This document shows positions 8,353-16,696 of a stretch of 38,017 nt of DNA, one piece after another. The position numbers and the translations under genes are program-made. This DNA comes from Acetobacter ghanensis (lineage in GTDB: Bacteria > Pseudomonadota > Alphaproteobacteria > Acetobacterales > Acetobacteraceae). The notes below the pieces were generated by a model. It saw only the letters and a program-made list of their open reading frames with translations. It made no database searches and had not been told where the DNA came from. Numbering within the stretch: position 1 is the first letter of the stretch; each line of letters opens with the position of its first letter. Where the stretch lies: assembly GCF_001499675.1 (NCBI RefSeq), contig NZ_LN609302.1, forward strand, positions 304,777 to 342,793, read 5' to 3'.

Positions 8353-9927
8353 TTAGTTATCCCCGTCGTCGTCATCCCCGCCTATACCGTTATCAGTCGG
8401 CACACCTGCGGTACTGCCATCGGGCGAAATCGCGATGAACAGGGACTGCCCTTCACGCAGAATACGCAGCAGAAGCGGCTTTTTGGCTGCCATGGCCGTC
8501 TTAACAAGCGCTACAGCCGCCTTGGGCGTATCCACCTGCTGGCTCCCCACGGACTGAATAACGTCTCCGGGGCGAATACCTGCCTGATCCGCAGGGGACC
8601 CGGCTTCAACATCGCTCACCACAACACCATGCACATCCTGCGACAGGCCAAGCTGCTGGCGCGTATCGCGGTTGAGGGGGGCCAGCGCAATGCCAAGGTG
8701 CTGCCCGCCAACGGCGCTGCTGGTTTTGCCCGCATCCCCCGTTGCACCGGCAAGGTTGCCAATCTTGGTTGTTACGGTCTGGGCCTTGCCCGCACGCACA
8801 AACCCGATGGTCACCTGTGTGCCCGGCGCCACGGCGGCCACACGCACGGCCAGATCATGCGGTGTGGTAATTTTCTGGCCATTAAAGTCGGTAATCACGT
8901 CTTCAGCCTTCAGGCCGGCTTTTTCGGCCGGGCTATCCTGACTGACGCTGGCCACCAGCGCACCGGCCGGCGGCGCACCCGCCACAGCTGGCGCTGGCAG
9001 GTTGAGCGCACTGGCCATAACGGGGGAAATAACCTGCGCGTTCACCCCAAGGTAGCCACGCACAACGTGGCCAGTCTTGCGCAACTGGTCCACAACGCTG
9101 CGCACCGTATCCGACGGAATAGCAAAGCCAATGCCAATGGACCCACCGCCCGATGGGGAGAGAATGGCGGTGTTTACACCCACCACCTTACCATCCTGCG
9201 TAAAGAGCGGACCGCCGGAGTTCCCACGGTTGATGGGAGCATCCACCTGAATGAAGTTGTCGTACGGACCTTCGTTGATGTCACGCCCACGGGCGGAAAC
9301 AATACCCGCCGTTACCGTGCCGCCCAGCCCGTAGGGGTTGCCAACCGCAATGACCCATTCACCCGGCTGAACATCATCCGACTCGCCAAGTTCGATAAAG
9401 GGCAGCTTCTGCGTTGTGGTCACCTTGAGCAGGGCCAGATCTGTTTTGCCATCACGGCCAACCACCTTGGCCGGCAGGGTGGTACCGTCATCCAGCGTTA
9501 CGGTCACTTTGGTCGCACCTTTAACCACGTGGTTGTTGGTGACGACATACCCATCGGCTGAAATGACAAAGCCCGACCCACGCGCCTCAATCAGCTGTTT
9601 GGAGGGCTGCGGCATCATCTGGAACGGGAAGGGGAACGGGAACGGCCCACCACCGCCCATGCTCATGTTCCCGCCTTCCATCGCGTCAGAGCGGATCATG
9701 GACGTAATGGAGACAACGGCCGGTTTGACCTGTTTGACCAGCTCCACAAAGTCCGGAATCCGCTGTGCGGGGCCACTGGGCTTGATCATGCTGGACGTAT
9801 CTGCCCAGGACAGGGAGCCAGCCCATGGTCCGGCGGCCGAAACCAGTATGCAGCTAGCGAGCAGGGCCTTGGTCCAATTGCGGCGGCTGCCACGCTTGCA
9901 AACGTTTGTCACAGATTTTTCCGACAT
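8353..9927 (-). CDS. degP: Do/HtrA-family periplasmic serine endoprotease with two PDZ domains
   Basis: An envelope protease/chaperone that degrades misfolded exported proteins. The start at 9927 (MSEKSVTN) is preferred over an in-frame start at 10005, because it gives a sensible export signal with the hydrophobic core KALLASCILVSAAGPWAG; the product is then 524 residues. The trypsin-like domain has the triad H133 (TNNHVV), D163 (KTDLALLKV) and S237 (GNSGGPL). Two PDZ domains follow, at about residues 285-375 and 400-490. A low-complexity PFPFPFPF stretch lies in the LA-loop region before the catalytic His. The tail is acidic (GGDDDDGDN). The gene is a single unit ending at the terminator shared with fnr. 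Whether it acts as DegP or DegQ cannot be told from sequence. Confidence 0.95.
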   Translation of the reverse strand: MSEKSVTNVCKRGSRRNWTKALLASCILVSAAGPWAGSLSWADTSSMIKPSGPAQRIPDFVELVKQVKPAVVSITSMIRSDAMEGGNMSMGGGGPFPFPFPFQMMPQPSKQLIEARGSGFVISADGYVVTNNHVVKGATKVTVTLDDGTTLPAKVVGRDGKTDLALLKVTTTQKLPFIELGESDDVQPGEWVIAVGNPYGLGGTVTAGIVSARGRDINEGPYDNFIQVDAPINRGNSGGPLFTQDGKVVGVNTAILSPSGGGSIGIGFAIPSDTVRSVVDQLRKTGHVVRGYLGVNAQVISPVMASALNLPAPAVAGAPPAGALVASVSQDSPAEKAGLKAEDVITDFNGQKITTPHDLAVRVAAVAPGTQVTIGFVRAGKAQTVTTKIGNLAGATGDAGKTSSAVGGQHLGIALAPLNRDTRQQLGLSQDVHGVVVSDVEAGSPADQAGIRPGDVIQSVGSQQVDTPKAAVALVKTAMAAKKPLLLRILREGQSLFIAISPDGSTAGVPTDNGIGGDDDDGDN

Positions 9928-10077
9928 CACGATCTTGACTGTTCCTTGTTTTACCCAAGCAGGACACGTTTGGGGCGATCCCGGTTTGACCAGAACCCGC
10001 GCCACCTTACGCCCTGTAGGCTAACATGGTTTCTTTTCCAGAAAAAAAAGCCTTCAGGCAGGCTCTTACGCCCGCTT

Positions 10078-10572
10078 TTATGCAGGATCGGAACGTCCAC
10101 CAGCCCGCAAGGTCTGGAAAAAGGTTTTAAGCAGGTCGCCAGCCTCCTGCTCCCGCACGCCACCGACAATATCAGGCCGGTGCAGCGCCTCAGCCCGGTA
10201 GGGCAGACGGGGGCCATGCTCCACGGCCCCTCCCTTGGGGTCATACGCGCCGAACACCAGCCGCCCGACCCGGAAATGGGCCATGGCCGCAGCACACATG
10301 GGGCACGGTTCGAGCGAGACAACCAAGGTGCAATCCGCCAGCCTGCGCCCCTGCCGCTGGCGCACGGCCTCGCGCATGACCAGCATTTCCGCATGGGCGG
10401 AAGGGTCCTGCAATTCCTCTACCCTGTTACCGGCCTGCGCCAGCACACTCCCTTGGGCATCCAGCAGCACGGCCCCGACCGGCACCTCGCCCCGCGTGGC
10501 GGCCATACGCGCCTGCTGCAGGGCCAGCACCATGCCTCCGCACCCCGGCCTGTGACCGTTATGCTCCGTCAT
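10078..10572 (-). CDS. tadA: tRNA-specific adenosine deaminase
   Basis: Converts adenosine 34 of tRNA-Arg(ACG) to inosine. The zinc-dependent cytidine-deaminase fold is clear: H60-A-E62 (the catalytic Glu in DPSAHAEM) and P-C90-P-M-C93 (EPCPMCAAAM) form the metal site. The C-terminal half contains the VFGAYDPKGGAVE segment typical of TadA. An upstream in-frame ATG at 10596 would add eight residues that do not resemble the family, so 10572 is chosen; about 164 residues. The short gap to the protease start (150 bases) has no clear terminator. Confidence 0.9.
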   Translation of the reverse strand: MTEHNGHRPGCGGMVLALQQARMAATRGEVPVGAVLLDAQGSVLAQAGNRVEELQDPSAHAEMLVMREAVRQRQGRRLADCTLVVSLEPCPMCAAAMAHFRVGRLVFGAYDPKGGAVEHGPRLPYRAEALHRPDIVGGVREQEAGDLLKTFFQTLRAGGRSDPA

Positions 10573-10789
10573 GCCCACCGCCGTATCACAAAACATTTCA
10601 GCGCCATTGCGGCTGTTATCCTGTTTTTGAACACCTTAAAAAAACGAAAACATCATATTTTTCTTGCAATCCAAACTGCAACTTTGCCATGCTGCCCTAA
10701 AGCTGCCACGATCCGTTTTGCAACAAACTGTGATTAGGGTCGAAGGTTGGCTTACTGGTCCCACACTCTTGGCTGGAAAGGTCGGAACC

Positions 10790-10945
10790 ATGCATTCTCT
10801 GTCTTTCATTCTAGCCGCGGCTGCAATGGGATTTGGTCTCGCTCTTGCAGACAGGCTTCCTGGCGAATCCGTAGCACCGAGTGCCATTCATATGGCCAGC
10901 AGCCACATGATACCGCATAACATCCCCTCGTTTCTGACCCGGTAA
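10790..10945 (+). CDS. Possible small exported or membrane peptide, 51 residues
   Basis: The ATG at 10790 is preceded by a strong ribosome site (GGAAAGG, 8 bases before). It opens a 51-codon frame whose first 20 residues look like a signal peptide or membrane helix (MHSLSFILAAAAMGFGLALA). The remainder is polar with several His and Met residues (AIHMASSHMIPH). A 6-bp stem (10944-10949 with 10959-10964) overlaps the stop codon and could end the transcript, although it lacks a good T run. I do not recognise a family. The plausible start and N-terminus support a real gene, but short length leaves doubt. Confidence 0.5.
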   Translation: MHSLSFILAAAAMGFGLALADRLPGESVAPSAIHMASSHMIPHNIPSFLTR

Positions 10946-11069
10946 GCGGCTCTTTACACCGCTTTGGAACAGAACCAGACGGGAAATGGTGCAAACTCCC
11001 GACACCTGTGGCACCTGACACAGAAGAGTTCCAGTTTTCTGATGGCTTTTCGTGCAGGATCACAGGCTT

Positions 11070-11801
11070 ATGGCAGCAGAACGCCCGGTTATTGGCATTA
11101 CCCTTGATCTGGAAGATGGCGGGGCGGAGCGTTACTCCCGCTTTGCGTGGTATGCCCTGCGTGAAAATTATCTGAGTGCAGTTGCAACAGCAGGTGGCTT
11201 ACCGGTGGCATTACCCCTGTTCCCACAACTTGGCCCGGAATACGTGGCCAAGCTGGATGGGCTGCTCATCACCGGTGGCGCGTTTGATATTGACCCCATG
11301 CTTTATGGCGCATCTGAACGCCACCCCAGCGTAACCCTGCGGCCCCGCCGCACGCGGGCGGAAAGCACTTTGCTGGCCGCCGCTCTGGAACGCGATATTC
11401 CCGTACTGGGCATATGTGGGGGAATGCAGCTTTTGGCCGTGGCCTTAGGCGGCACACTCATCCAGCATATCCCCGATACATACCCTAATGCCCTCCCCCA
11501 TGAGCAGCCCAACCCGCGGGATGAGGCCAGCCATGCGGTGGACATTCAGCCCCATACCCTTCTGTCCCGCCTAACAGGTGGCGCCAGACGCATTGCCGTT
11601 AACTCCGCCCACCATCAGGCCGTAAATACCTGCGGGCGGGGGCGTGTGAATGCCATTGCGGAAGATGGCGTGATAGAAGGCATAGAAGACCCGGACCATC
11701 GTTTCTGCCTTGGGGTGCAATGGCACCCGGAATTTGGCATAGACCCGGCAGACAGAACTCTTTTCAAGGCCTTCATACAGGCATCAGGAGAACAGCCGTG
11801 A
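11070..11801 (+). CDS. Gamma-glutamyl-gamma-aminobutyrate hydrolase-like class I amidotransferase (peptidase C26)
   Basis: A 243-residue member of the class I glutamine-amidotransferase fold. The nucleophile is C116 in LGICGGMQLL. H219 and E221 in WHPE complete the catalytic triad. The family includes PuuD, which splits gamma-glutamyl-GABA in putrescine breakdown, as well as other gamma-glutamyl hydrolases. No other putrescine genes are nearby, so the substrate is uncertain. The ATG at 11070 has AGGAT about 9 bases upstream and is preferred to a GTG at 11052. The stop codon overlaps the rluB GTG by four bases (GTGA), so the two are translationally coupled. Confidence 0.88.
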   Translation: MAAERPVIGITLDLEDGGAERYSRFAWYALRENYLSAVATAGGLPVALPLFPQLGPEYVAKLDGLLITGGAFDIDPMLYGASERHPSVTLRPRRTRAESTLLAAALERDIPVLGICGGMQLLAVALGGTLIQHIPDTYPNALPHEQPNPRDEASHAVDIQPHTLLSRLTGGARRIAVNSAHHQAVNTCGRGRVNAIAEDGVIEGIEDPDHRFCLGVQWHPEFGIDPADRTLFKAFIQASGEQP

Positions 11802-12565
11802 CGCAGGAAGCGCGGGGAGAACGCATTGCAAAGTGGCTGGCACGGTCAGGGGTGGCCAGCCGGCGCGATGCAGAGCGCATGATTGAGGAAGGACGCGTAA
11901 GGCTGAACAGTCAGGCTGTTACGCACCCGGCAACCTTTGTCACCGATGGCGATATTGTTCTGGTGGATAACCAGCCGGTTTCTGCCCCCGAACGCACACG
12001 GCTGTGGCGCTACCACAAGCCGGACGGGCTGGTCACAACCCACAAGGACCCGGAAGGACGGCCAACCGTCTTTGCCTCCCTGCCAGAAGGTATGCCTCGC
12101 GTTATTAGCGTCGGGCGGCTTGACCTGAACAGCGAAGGACTTTTGCTGCTGACCAACGATGGAGAACTGGCCCGCACGCTGGAACTGCCCTCCAACGGCT
12201 GGCTGCGCCGCTACCGTGTGCGCGTGTTTGGCGTGGTGGACGAGGCCCGTCTGGCCTCCCTCGCCCACGGCTGTGTGCTGGACGGTGTGCGTTATGGGCC
12301 CATTACGGCCACTCTCGATTCGCGCAAGGGGGACAATGCGTGGCTCACAGTTTCCCTCAAGGAAGGTAAGAACCGCGAAGTGCGTAAGGTTATGGCGGGA
12401 CTGAACCTGCATGTTAGCCGCCTGATCCGCACCAGCTACGGCCCCTTCCTTCTGGGCACACTGCAAAAGGGTGAACTGGAAGAAATTCCTCCCCGTGTGC
12501 TGCGGGACCAGTTGCCCAAAACGCCAGAAAAAGCCGCCAACACACCGCGCCGTCAGGCCCGCTAA
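11798..12565 (+). CDS. rluB: RluB-type 23S rRNA pseudouridine synthase
   Basis: A RsuA-family pseudouridine synthase, 255 residues. An S4 RNA-binding domain (about 8-65, with RIAKWLARSGVASRRDAE) precedes the catalytic domain. The motif GRLDLNSEGLLLLTNDG at about 106-122 contains the catalytic D109. KEGKNREVRK and VSRLIRTSYG also match RluB/RluE. The GTG start at 11798 is supported by AGGAG seven bases upstream and by the four-base overlap with the previous gene. The TAA stop overlaps the next ATG by one base, giving a tight three-gene group of hydrolase, rluB and rsmD. RluB (position 2605) is the best guess; RluE or RluF is possible. Confidence 0.92.
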   Translation: MTQEARGERIAKWLARSGVASRRDAERMIEEGRVRLNSQAVTHPATFVTDGDIVLVDNQPVSAPERTRLWRYHKPDGLVTTHKDPEGRPTVFASLPEGMPRVISVGRLDLNSEGLLLLTNDGELARTLELPSNGWLRRYRVRVFGVVDEARLASLAHGCVLDGVRYGPITATLDSRKGDNAWLTVSLKEGKNREVRKVMAGLNLHVSRLIRTSYGPFLLGTLQKGELEEIPPRVLRDQLPKTPEKAANTPRRQAR

Positions 12566-13151
12566 TGGTGCGTATTATTGCGGGGGAGCGCAAAGGCCGG
12601 GTGCTGGCCACCCCCACCGGTAGCGCCACACGCCCCACGGCGGACCGTGTTCGGCAAGCCCTGTTTGACGTACTGGCCCATGCTCCGTGGGGTGGCCCGG
12701 CCTTGCTGGACGGGGCGCATGTGCTGGACGCCTTTGCCGGCACCGGCGCACTGGGGCTGGAGGCCCTCTCCCGCGGGGGGCGGCAGGCTGTTTTTTTGAA
12801 ACGGACCGCTCCGCCCTTGCCGCGCTGCGCACCAACATTCACGCCTGCGGGTGGGGTGAGCGTTGCACGGTGTACCCGCGTGATGTCACCAACCCACCAG
12901 CCGCCCGCGCTACCCCGGCGTCTCTGCTGTTTCTGGACCCGCCATACCATAAAGGCCTGCCTACCAAAGCACTGGCGGCCCTGAAGGCAAAAGGCTGGAT
13001 CGCCCCCAACGCCGTGGCCATTATTGAGACAGGGCGGGACGAACCCCTGCCCTTTACGGATGAAGCGGAAGATGCCCCCCCTTGCGCGCATGACCTTCTG
13101 GCTGAACGCCAGCACGGTGCCGCACGCCTGTCCATCTGGCGGCTGGCATAA
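12565..13151 (+). pseudogene. rsmD: 16S rRNA (guanine966-N2)-methyltransferase RsmD, reading frame broken
   Basis: The first 76 codons encode the RsmD N-terminus (RIIAGERKGRVLATP) and the SAM motif VLDAFAGTGALGLEALSRG. After a run of seven T at 12791-12797 the frame goes out of register and would end at 12984 in unrelated residues. The matching continuation (FETDRSALAALRTNIHACG, then the catalytic LLFLDPPYHKGL) is in the -1 frame and ends at 13151. Adding one T restores a protein of 195 residues, the usual length. The site also reads T TTT TTG in the zero frame, a possible -1 slippery heptamer. It may be a real pseudogene, slippage, or a sequencing error. The enzyme methylates G966 and is usually dispensable. 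Confidence 0.85.
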
Positions 13152-13256
13152 AACCAGAGGCAAGAGTCCTTGATTATATGGTGACCGCGGCCCCCGTGCT
13201 GCGCTACACAGACCAGAACAAAACGAACTCACAGGTTAAAGAAGGCAAAAAGAACT

Positions 13257-13826
13257 ATGGCTGGAAGCGTTAACAAAGTCATTCTGGTCGGCAATCTGGG
13301 CAAAGACCCGGAAGTCCGCTCCAGCCAGAGCGGCCAGAAGATTGTGTCCTTCTCTCTCGCCACCAGTGACACATGGAACGACCGCGCATCGGGCGAGCGA
13401 CGCGAACGGACGGAATGGCACCGGGTTGTCATTTTTAACGACCGTCTGGCCGATGTGGCCGAACGCTTCCTGCGCAAGGGCCGCAAGGTTTACCTTGAAG
13501 GCGCACTGCAAACCCGCAAATGGACCGATCAGGGCGGGCAGGAACGCTACACGACCGAAGTGATTGTGGACCGCTTCCGTGGGGAGCTGGTTCTGCTGGA
13601 CAGCCGTAATGGCGGCGAAGGCGAAGGTGGCGGCGGTTTTGGTGGTGGCAATGGTGGCAGCAGCTACGGCGGCTACAACACCAGCGGTGGCAATGCAGAT
13701 TACGGCAATGGCGGTGGTGGTGGCGCATCCTCCCGCCTGCCAGCCCCGCAGCGTGGTAGCGGTGCACCGTCCGGCGGGTGGGACGCATCGGGCAGTGGCG
13801 ATCTGGACGACGAAATTCCGTTCTAA
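13257..13826 (+). CDS. ssb: Single-stranded DNA-binding protein
   Basis: The replication and repair SSB, 189 residues. The OB-fold covers about 1-112, opening with MAGSVNKVILVGNLGKDPE and including TEWHRVVIF and YLEGALQTRKW. It is followed by a long Gly/Asn/Ser-rich linker. The acidic tip DDEIPF is the docking site for partner repair proteins. The ATG at 13257 has AGAAGG about 11 bases upstream. It is a single gene with a strong terminator right after. The 5' region has GAAC repeats, but at the wrong spacing for an alphaproteobacterial LexA box. Confidence 0.97.
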   Translation: MAGSVNKVILVGNLGKDPEVRSSQSGQKIVSFSLATSDTWNDRASGERRERTEWHRVVIFNDRLADVAERFLRKGRKVYLEGALQTRKWTDQGGQERYTTEVIVDRFRGELVLLDSRNGGEGEGGGGFGGGNGGSSYGGYNTSGGNADYGNGGGGGASSRLPAPQRGSGAPSGGWDASGSGDLDDEIPF

Positions 13827-13853
13827 GCGCTCATCCCTATCAGCCAAGACCAC

Positions 13854-13883
13854 AAGGGGCCGTTGCCATACGGCCCCTTTTTT
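13854..13883 (+). terminator. Rho-independent terminator of ssb
   Basis: A perfect 10-bp GC-rich stem (13854-13863 with 13870-13879) has a 6-nt loop and ends in six T (13878-13883). It lies 27 bases past the ssb stop. Confidence 0.92.
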
Positions 13884-14082
13884 GCAAGCATCGCCTCTGG
13901 TCCGCACACACGGAACCCCAAGCAAAACGCTGGGACTTGTCACGCATCCGGGGCTGTTCGAATTTTATTAAAATTTCAATAATCCGATCATTTCTATTTA
14001 TTACTTTTTCCAAATATCAGTTTTTCTTGATCTTATTGACCGATAATTTCTGCTTTTCTTCGCTTGGTTGTGCATAAAATTC

Positions 14083-14111
14083 TTGGCGCACGGGCATGAT
14101 GCCGCTATAAG
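14083..14111 (+). promoter_or_regulatory. Putative dksA promoter behind a very AT-rich upstream region
   Basis: TTGGCG (14083-14088) and TATAAG (14106-14111) are separated by exactly 17 bases. A start near 14118 would give a leader of about 48 bases to the dksA ATG at 14166. Directly upstream, bases 13961-14080 contain 30 G or C in 120, which is 25% GC by hand count, against a clearly GC-rich surround. This resembles an UP element or a binding region for a nucleoid protein. Confidence 0.6.
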
Positions 14112-14165
14112 CCGCGTCATTCTTTCAAGGCAGGCTTCCTGTCATTGCAAAGGCTGACGACTGAC

Positions 14166-14579
14166 ATGATTACTTTACCGCCTGATTATCGCCCGTCAGA
14201 AGATGAAGAGTTCATGAATCCTCTTCAGACGGAATATTTCCGGCAGAAACTGCTCAAATGGCGCGCTGATCTTTTGAAAGAGGCGGGGGATACCCTGGCC
14301 AGCCTTTCCGAAGGCGGCATTCATGAAGCCGATATTACGGACCGTGCAAGCGTGGAGACTGACCGCGCGCTTGAACTGCGTACCCGTGACCGCGCCCGCA
14401 AGCTGATTGGCAAGATCAACCTCGCCCTTCAGCGGATTGAAAACGGCAGCTACGGCTACTGCGAGGAAACGGGAGAGCCCATCGGTCTCAAACGTCTGGA
14501 AGCCCGGCCCATTGCAACCTTGTCTATTGAGGCGCAGGAACAGCACGAGCGTATGGAAAAAACGCATCGGGACGATTAA
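14166..14579 (+). CDS. dksA: DksA/TraR-family RNA polymerase-binding transcription factor
   Basis: A secondary-channel regulator of RNA polymerase acting with ppGpp in the stringent response, 137 residues. The coiled coil spans about 25-95. At the tip the family acidic pair appears to be present in the HEADITDRAS segment. The zinc-finger region reads YCEETGEPIGLKRLEARP and SIEAQEQHE: only one of the four classic cysteines remains, the others being T, S and A. This cysteine-poor form is known in alphaproteobacterial DksA. The ATG at 14166 is preferred to a TTG at 14145. The gene stands alone behind the AT-rich promoter region and is followed 70 bases later by tRNA-Thr. Confidence 0.93.
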   Translation: MITLPPDYRPSEDEEFMNPLQTEYFRQKLLKWRADLLKEAGDTLASLSEGGIHEADITDRASVETDRALELRTRDRARKLIGKINLALQRIENGSYGYCEETGEPIGLKRLEARPIATLSIEAQEQHERMEKTHRDD

Positions 14580-14607
14580 TTTTCGTCTTTTTTTGTTCCC
14601 CCCACTC

Positions 14608-14636
14608 TTGCGGTGATCGGCCCAAACGGCTAGAAC
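14608..14636 (+). promoter_or_regulatory. Possible promoter of tRNA-Thr(GGT)
   Basis: TTGCGG (14608-14613) and TAGAAC (14631-14636) are 17 bases apart and would start transcription a few bases before the tRNA. Each hexamer matches only about half of the consensus. Read-through from dksA is the alternative. Confidence 0.35.
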
Positions 14637-14648
14637 CCCGCAAGCAGT

Positions 14649-14723
<75 letters not shown>

Positions 14724-14853
14724 GCAACTCCCCTTTTGGATAAAATCCTCTACTCCGCTTTATTTCTGCTCCCTGCTAGGGGAACGGAAACAGCAAGCTA
14801 TGCGCCTTTCCGGGCCATGGGAGCCTTATGCCCCCACCCCATACACCGCATAT

Positions 14854-14885
14854 AAAAAAGGCCCCGCACAATGACGGGGCCTTTT
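14854..14885 (-). terminator. Rho-independent terminator of the glycine-rich lipoprotein gene
   Basis: An 11-bp stem (14856-14866 with 14875-14885) has an 8-nt loop. Read on the minus strand it follows the lipoprotein stop by 19 bases and ends in a T run (complement of 14854-14859). Confidence 0.88.
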
Positions 14886-14904
14886 GCAAATAGACGGAAG
14901 TCCG

Positions 14905-15288
14905 TTAGCCGCGTGGGCCACCTCTGCCCCCGCCACCACCCGGACCACCCCCGCCGGGGCCGCCACCATGGCCACCACCACCAGCAGGACCGCCGCCGTG
15001 TCCACCGGGACCGCCAGGCGAACCACCGCCCGGCCTGCCACCACCACTGGGGCGTCCACCGCCGCCGCCACCGGGCCGACCGGGACCCATGCCGGGCCTG
15101 CCCATGGGGCGAGGGCCGGAGCGATACCAACCACCACCACCGCCATACCCATAATAATCGTCATAGCGCAGGCCTGGGCCTGCATACCCGTATGGGTAAT
15201 ACGGGCGCGGCCCCGGACCGGGCCCAACACACCCAGCCAGAGTTGTGAGGGAAGCCAGCGCAGCCAGACTGCACACAAGACGTTTCAT
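14905..15288 (-). CDS. Glycine/proline-rich putative lipoprotein, 127 residues
   Basis: A short export signal ends in a lipobox (MKRLVCSLAALASLTTLAGC, Cys at 20), so the mature protein should be lipid-anchored at its N-terminal Cys. Then follow a Tyr/Pro/Gly-rich part (YYPYGYAGPG, YDDYYGYGGGGG) and about 60 residues of Gly, Pro and Arg with GGG-P and HGGG repeats. The low-complexity tail is probably disordered and highly positively charged. The ribosome site AGGAGA lies 8 bases upstream of the ATG at 15288. A strong terminator follows. It is downstream of tyrS on the same strand with a 29-base gap. I do not recognise a family or function. Confidence 0.8.
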   Translation of the reverse strand: MKRLVCSLAALASLTTLAGCVGPGPGPRPYYPYGYAGPGLRYDDYYGYGGGGGWYRSGPRPMGRPGMGPGRPGGGGGGRPSGGGRPGGGSPGGPGGHGGGPAGGGGHGGGPGGGGPGGGGGRGGPRG

Positions 15289-15317
15289 ACCTATGGTCTC
15301 CTGCTGGTACCCTGCCG

Positions 15318-16580
15318 TCAGGAAGCGACCTTCACCAGCACATGATGTTTTTTGCCAGCAGAGAGCCTGATGGCACCGTCCACACTATCTTGTTCCACAA
15401 TCAGGCGATTTTCATCCTGTATCACGGCATTGTTGAGGCGTGCGCCGCCGCCACGCACCAAACGCCGGGCCTCGCCATTGGTTTTGGCGAGGCCAGCCTC
15501 CACCAGCAGGCGGAAAACGGGAATCCCTTCCGCCAGCGCAGGCTGGGCCACCTCATGCACCGGCAGGTCAGCAGCGGTTACCCGCCCTTCCTCAAACGTC
15601 TGGCGGGCTGCCTCGGCGGCGGCAAGCGCGGCCTTGCGCCCGTGGCATAGGGCTGTGGCCTCGGTCGCCAGCACTTTTTTGGCTTCGTTAATTTCAGCAC
15701 CCTGTAGGCTTTCCAGCCGGGCACATTCCTCCAGCGGCAGGTCCGTAAACAACCGCAGGAAGCGTCCAACATCCGCATCCTCCGTGTTGCGCCAGAACTG
15801 CCAGTAATCAAACACCGGCAAGCGCTTTTCGGACAGCCACACAGCACCACTGGCGGTCTTGCCCATTTTTGCCCCGGAGGCGGTTGTCAGCAGCGGTGTG
15901 GTCAGGCCCATAACGGTTTTCTGGTCCGTCCTGCGTACCAGCTCCACGCCTGAGACAATATTGCCCCACTGGTCAGACCCACCCAGTTGCAGCACCAGTC
16001 CATATTTACGGCTGAGTTCACGGAAGTCGTAGGACTGGAGGATAGAGTAATTGAACTCCAGAAAAGTCAGCCCCTGCTCCCGTTCCAGACGATTCTTGAC
16101 GGAGTCGAAGGAGAGCATACGGTTGATGGAAAAATGCACCCCAACATCGCGCAGCAGGTCAATATAGGCCAGCTTGTCCAGCCAGTCGGCATTATTGACC
16201 AGCAGGGCATCGGACGCCTCCGTACCAAAGGTGAGGAACTGACGCAGGCAGCCCTCTATTCCGGCCAGATTGGTCTTAATAATGTCATCCGTCATCAGAC
16301 GGCGGGCTTCCTCGCGGAAGGAGGGGTCACCAATGCGGGCTGTGCCGCCGCCAACAAGGGCGATCGGGCGGTGGCCATGCTTTTGCAGCAGGCGCAACAT
16401 CATAATCTGGATCAGCCCGCCCACATGCAGGCTGTCTGCCGTGGGGTCAAAGCCGATATAAGCCGAGATGGACTCCCGTTCCATAAGTGCGTCCAGTGCC
16501 TGTGCATCCGTGCACTGGAAAATGAAACCGCGTGCCGCGGCCTCGCGCATGAAAGAACTCCGAAATCCGCTCTCGACCAT
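15318..16580 (-). CDS. tyrS: Tyrosyl-tRNA synthetase
   Basis: Charges tRNA-Tyr with tyrosine; class I synthetase, 420 residues from the preferred ATG at 16580. Upstream in-frame starts reach 16652 but add residues not expected for the family, while 16580 has an AGGGA-like ribosome site. The HIGH motif is HVGG (52-55) after [23 protein letters not shown] is the tyrosine-binding loop. The KMSKS motif is KMGKT (238-242). A C-terminal S4 RNA-binding domain (about 355-410, with [15 protein letters not shown]) completes the bacterial TyrS layout. It lies 116 bases downstream of tldD on the same strand. Confidence 0.97.
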   Translation of the reverse strand: MVESGFRSSFMREAAARGFIFQCTDAQALDALMERESISAYIGFDPTADSLHVGGLIQIMMLRLLQKHGHRPIALVGGGTARIGDPSFREEARRLMTDDIIKTNLAGIEGCLRQFLTFGTEASDALLVNNADWLDKLAYIDLLRDVGVHFSINRMLSFDSVKNRLEREQGLTFLEFNYSILQSYDFRELSRKYGLVLQLGGSDQWGNIVSGVELVRRTDQKTVMGLTTPLLTTASGAKMGKTASGAVWLSEKRLPVFDYWQFWRNTEDADVGRFLRLFTDLPLEECARLESLQGAEINEAKKVLATEATALCHGRKAALAAAEAARQTFEEGRVTAADLPVHEVAQPALAEGIPVFRLLVEAGLAKTNGEARRLVRGGGARLNNAVIQDENRLIVEQDSVDGAIRLSAGKKHHVLVKVAS

Positions 16581-16696
16581 TTTCCTGTCCCTATCCTCGG
16601 CCCGCAGCAGGCGGGCAGAACCTAAGGCACACGCTCTAGCATGAGAGAGCACTCAACAGGAACAGCCTACGGCGAGCAACAGTGCTGGCGGTGGCC

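Noticed and set aside
13216..13228. Possible LexA box upstream of ssb (two GAAC repeats)
   Set aside because: The repeats are 9 bases apart start to start; the alphaproteobacterial LexA box needs 11 (GAAC-N7-GAAC or its reverse).
14027..14040. TTGAT-like and TTGAC elements in the dksA upstream region as a third FNR box
   Set aside because: The two half sites are direct, not inverted, so they do not form an FNR site.
14905..15130. Dense short repeats that could suggest a CRISPR-like array
   Set aside because: They are codon-level Gly/Pro/Arg repeats inside a gene with a lipobox and ribosome site; no fixed repeat and spacer lengths.
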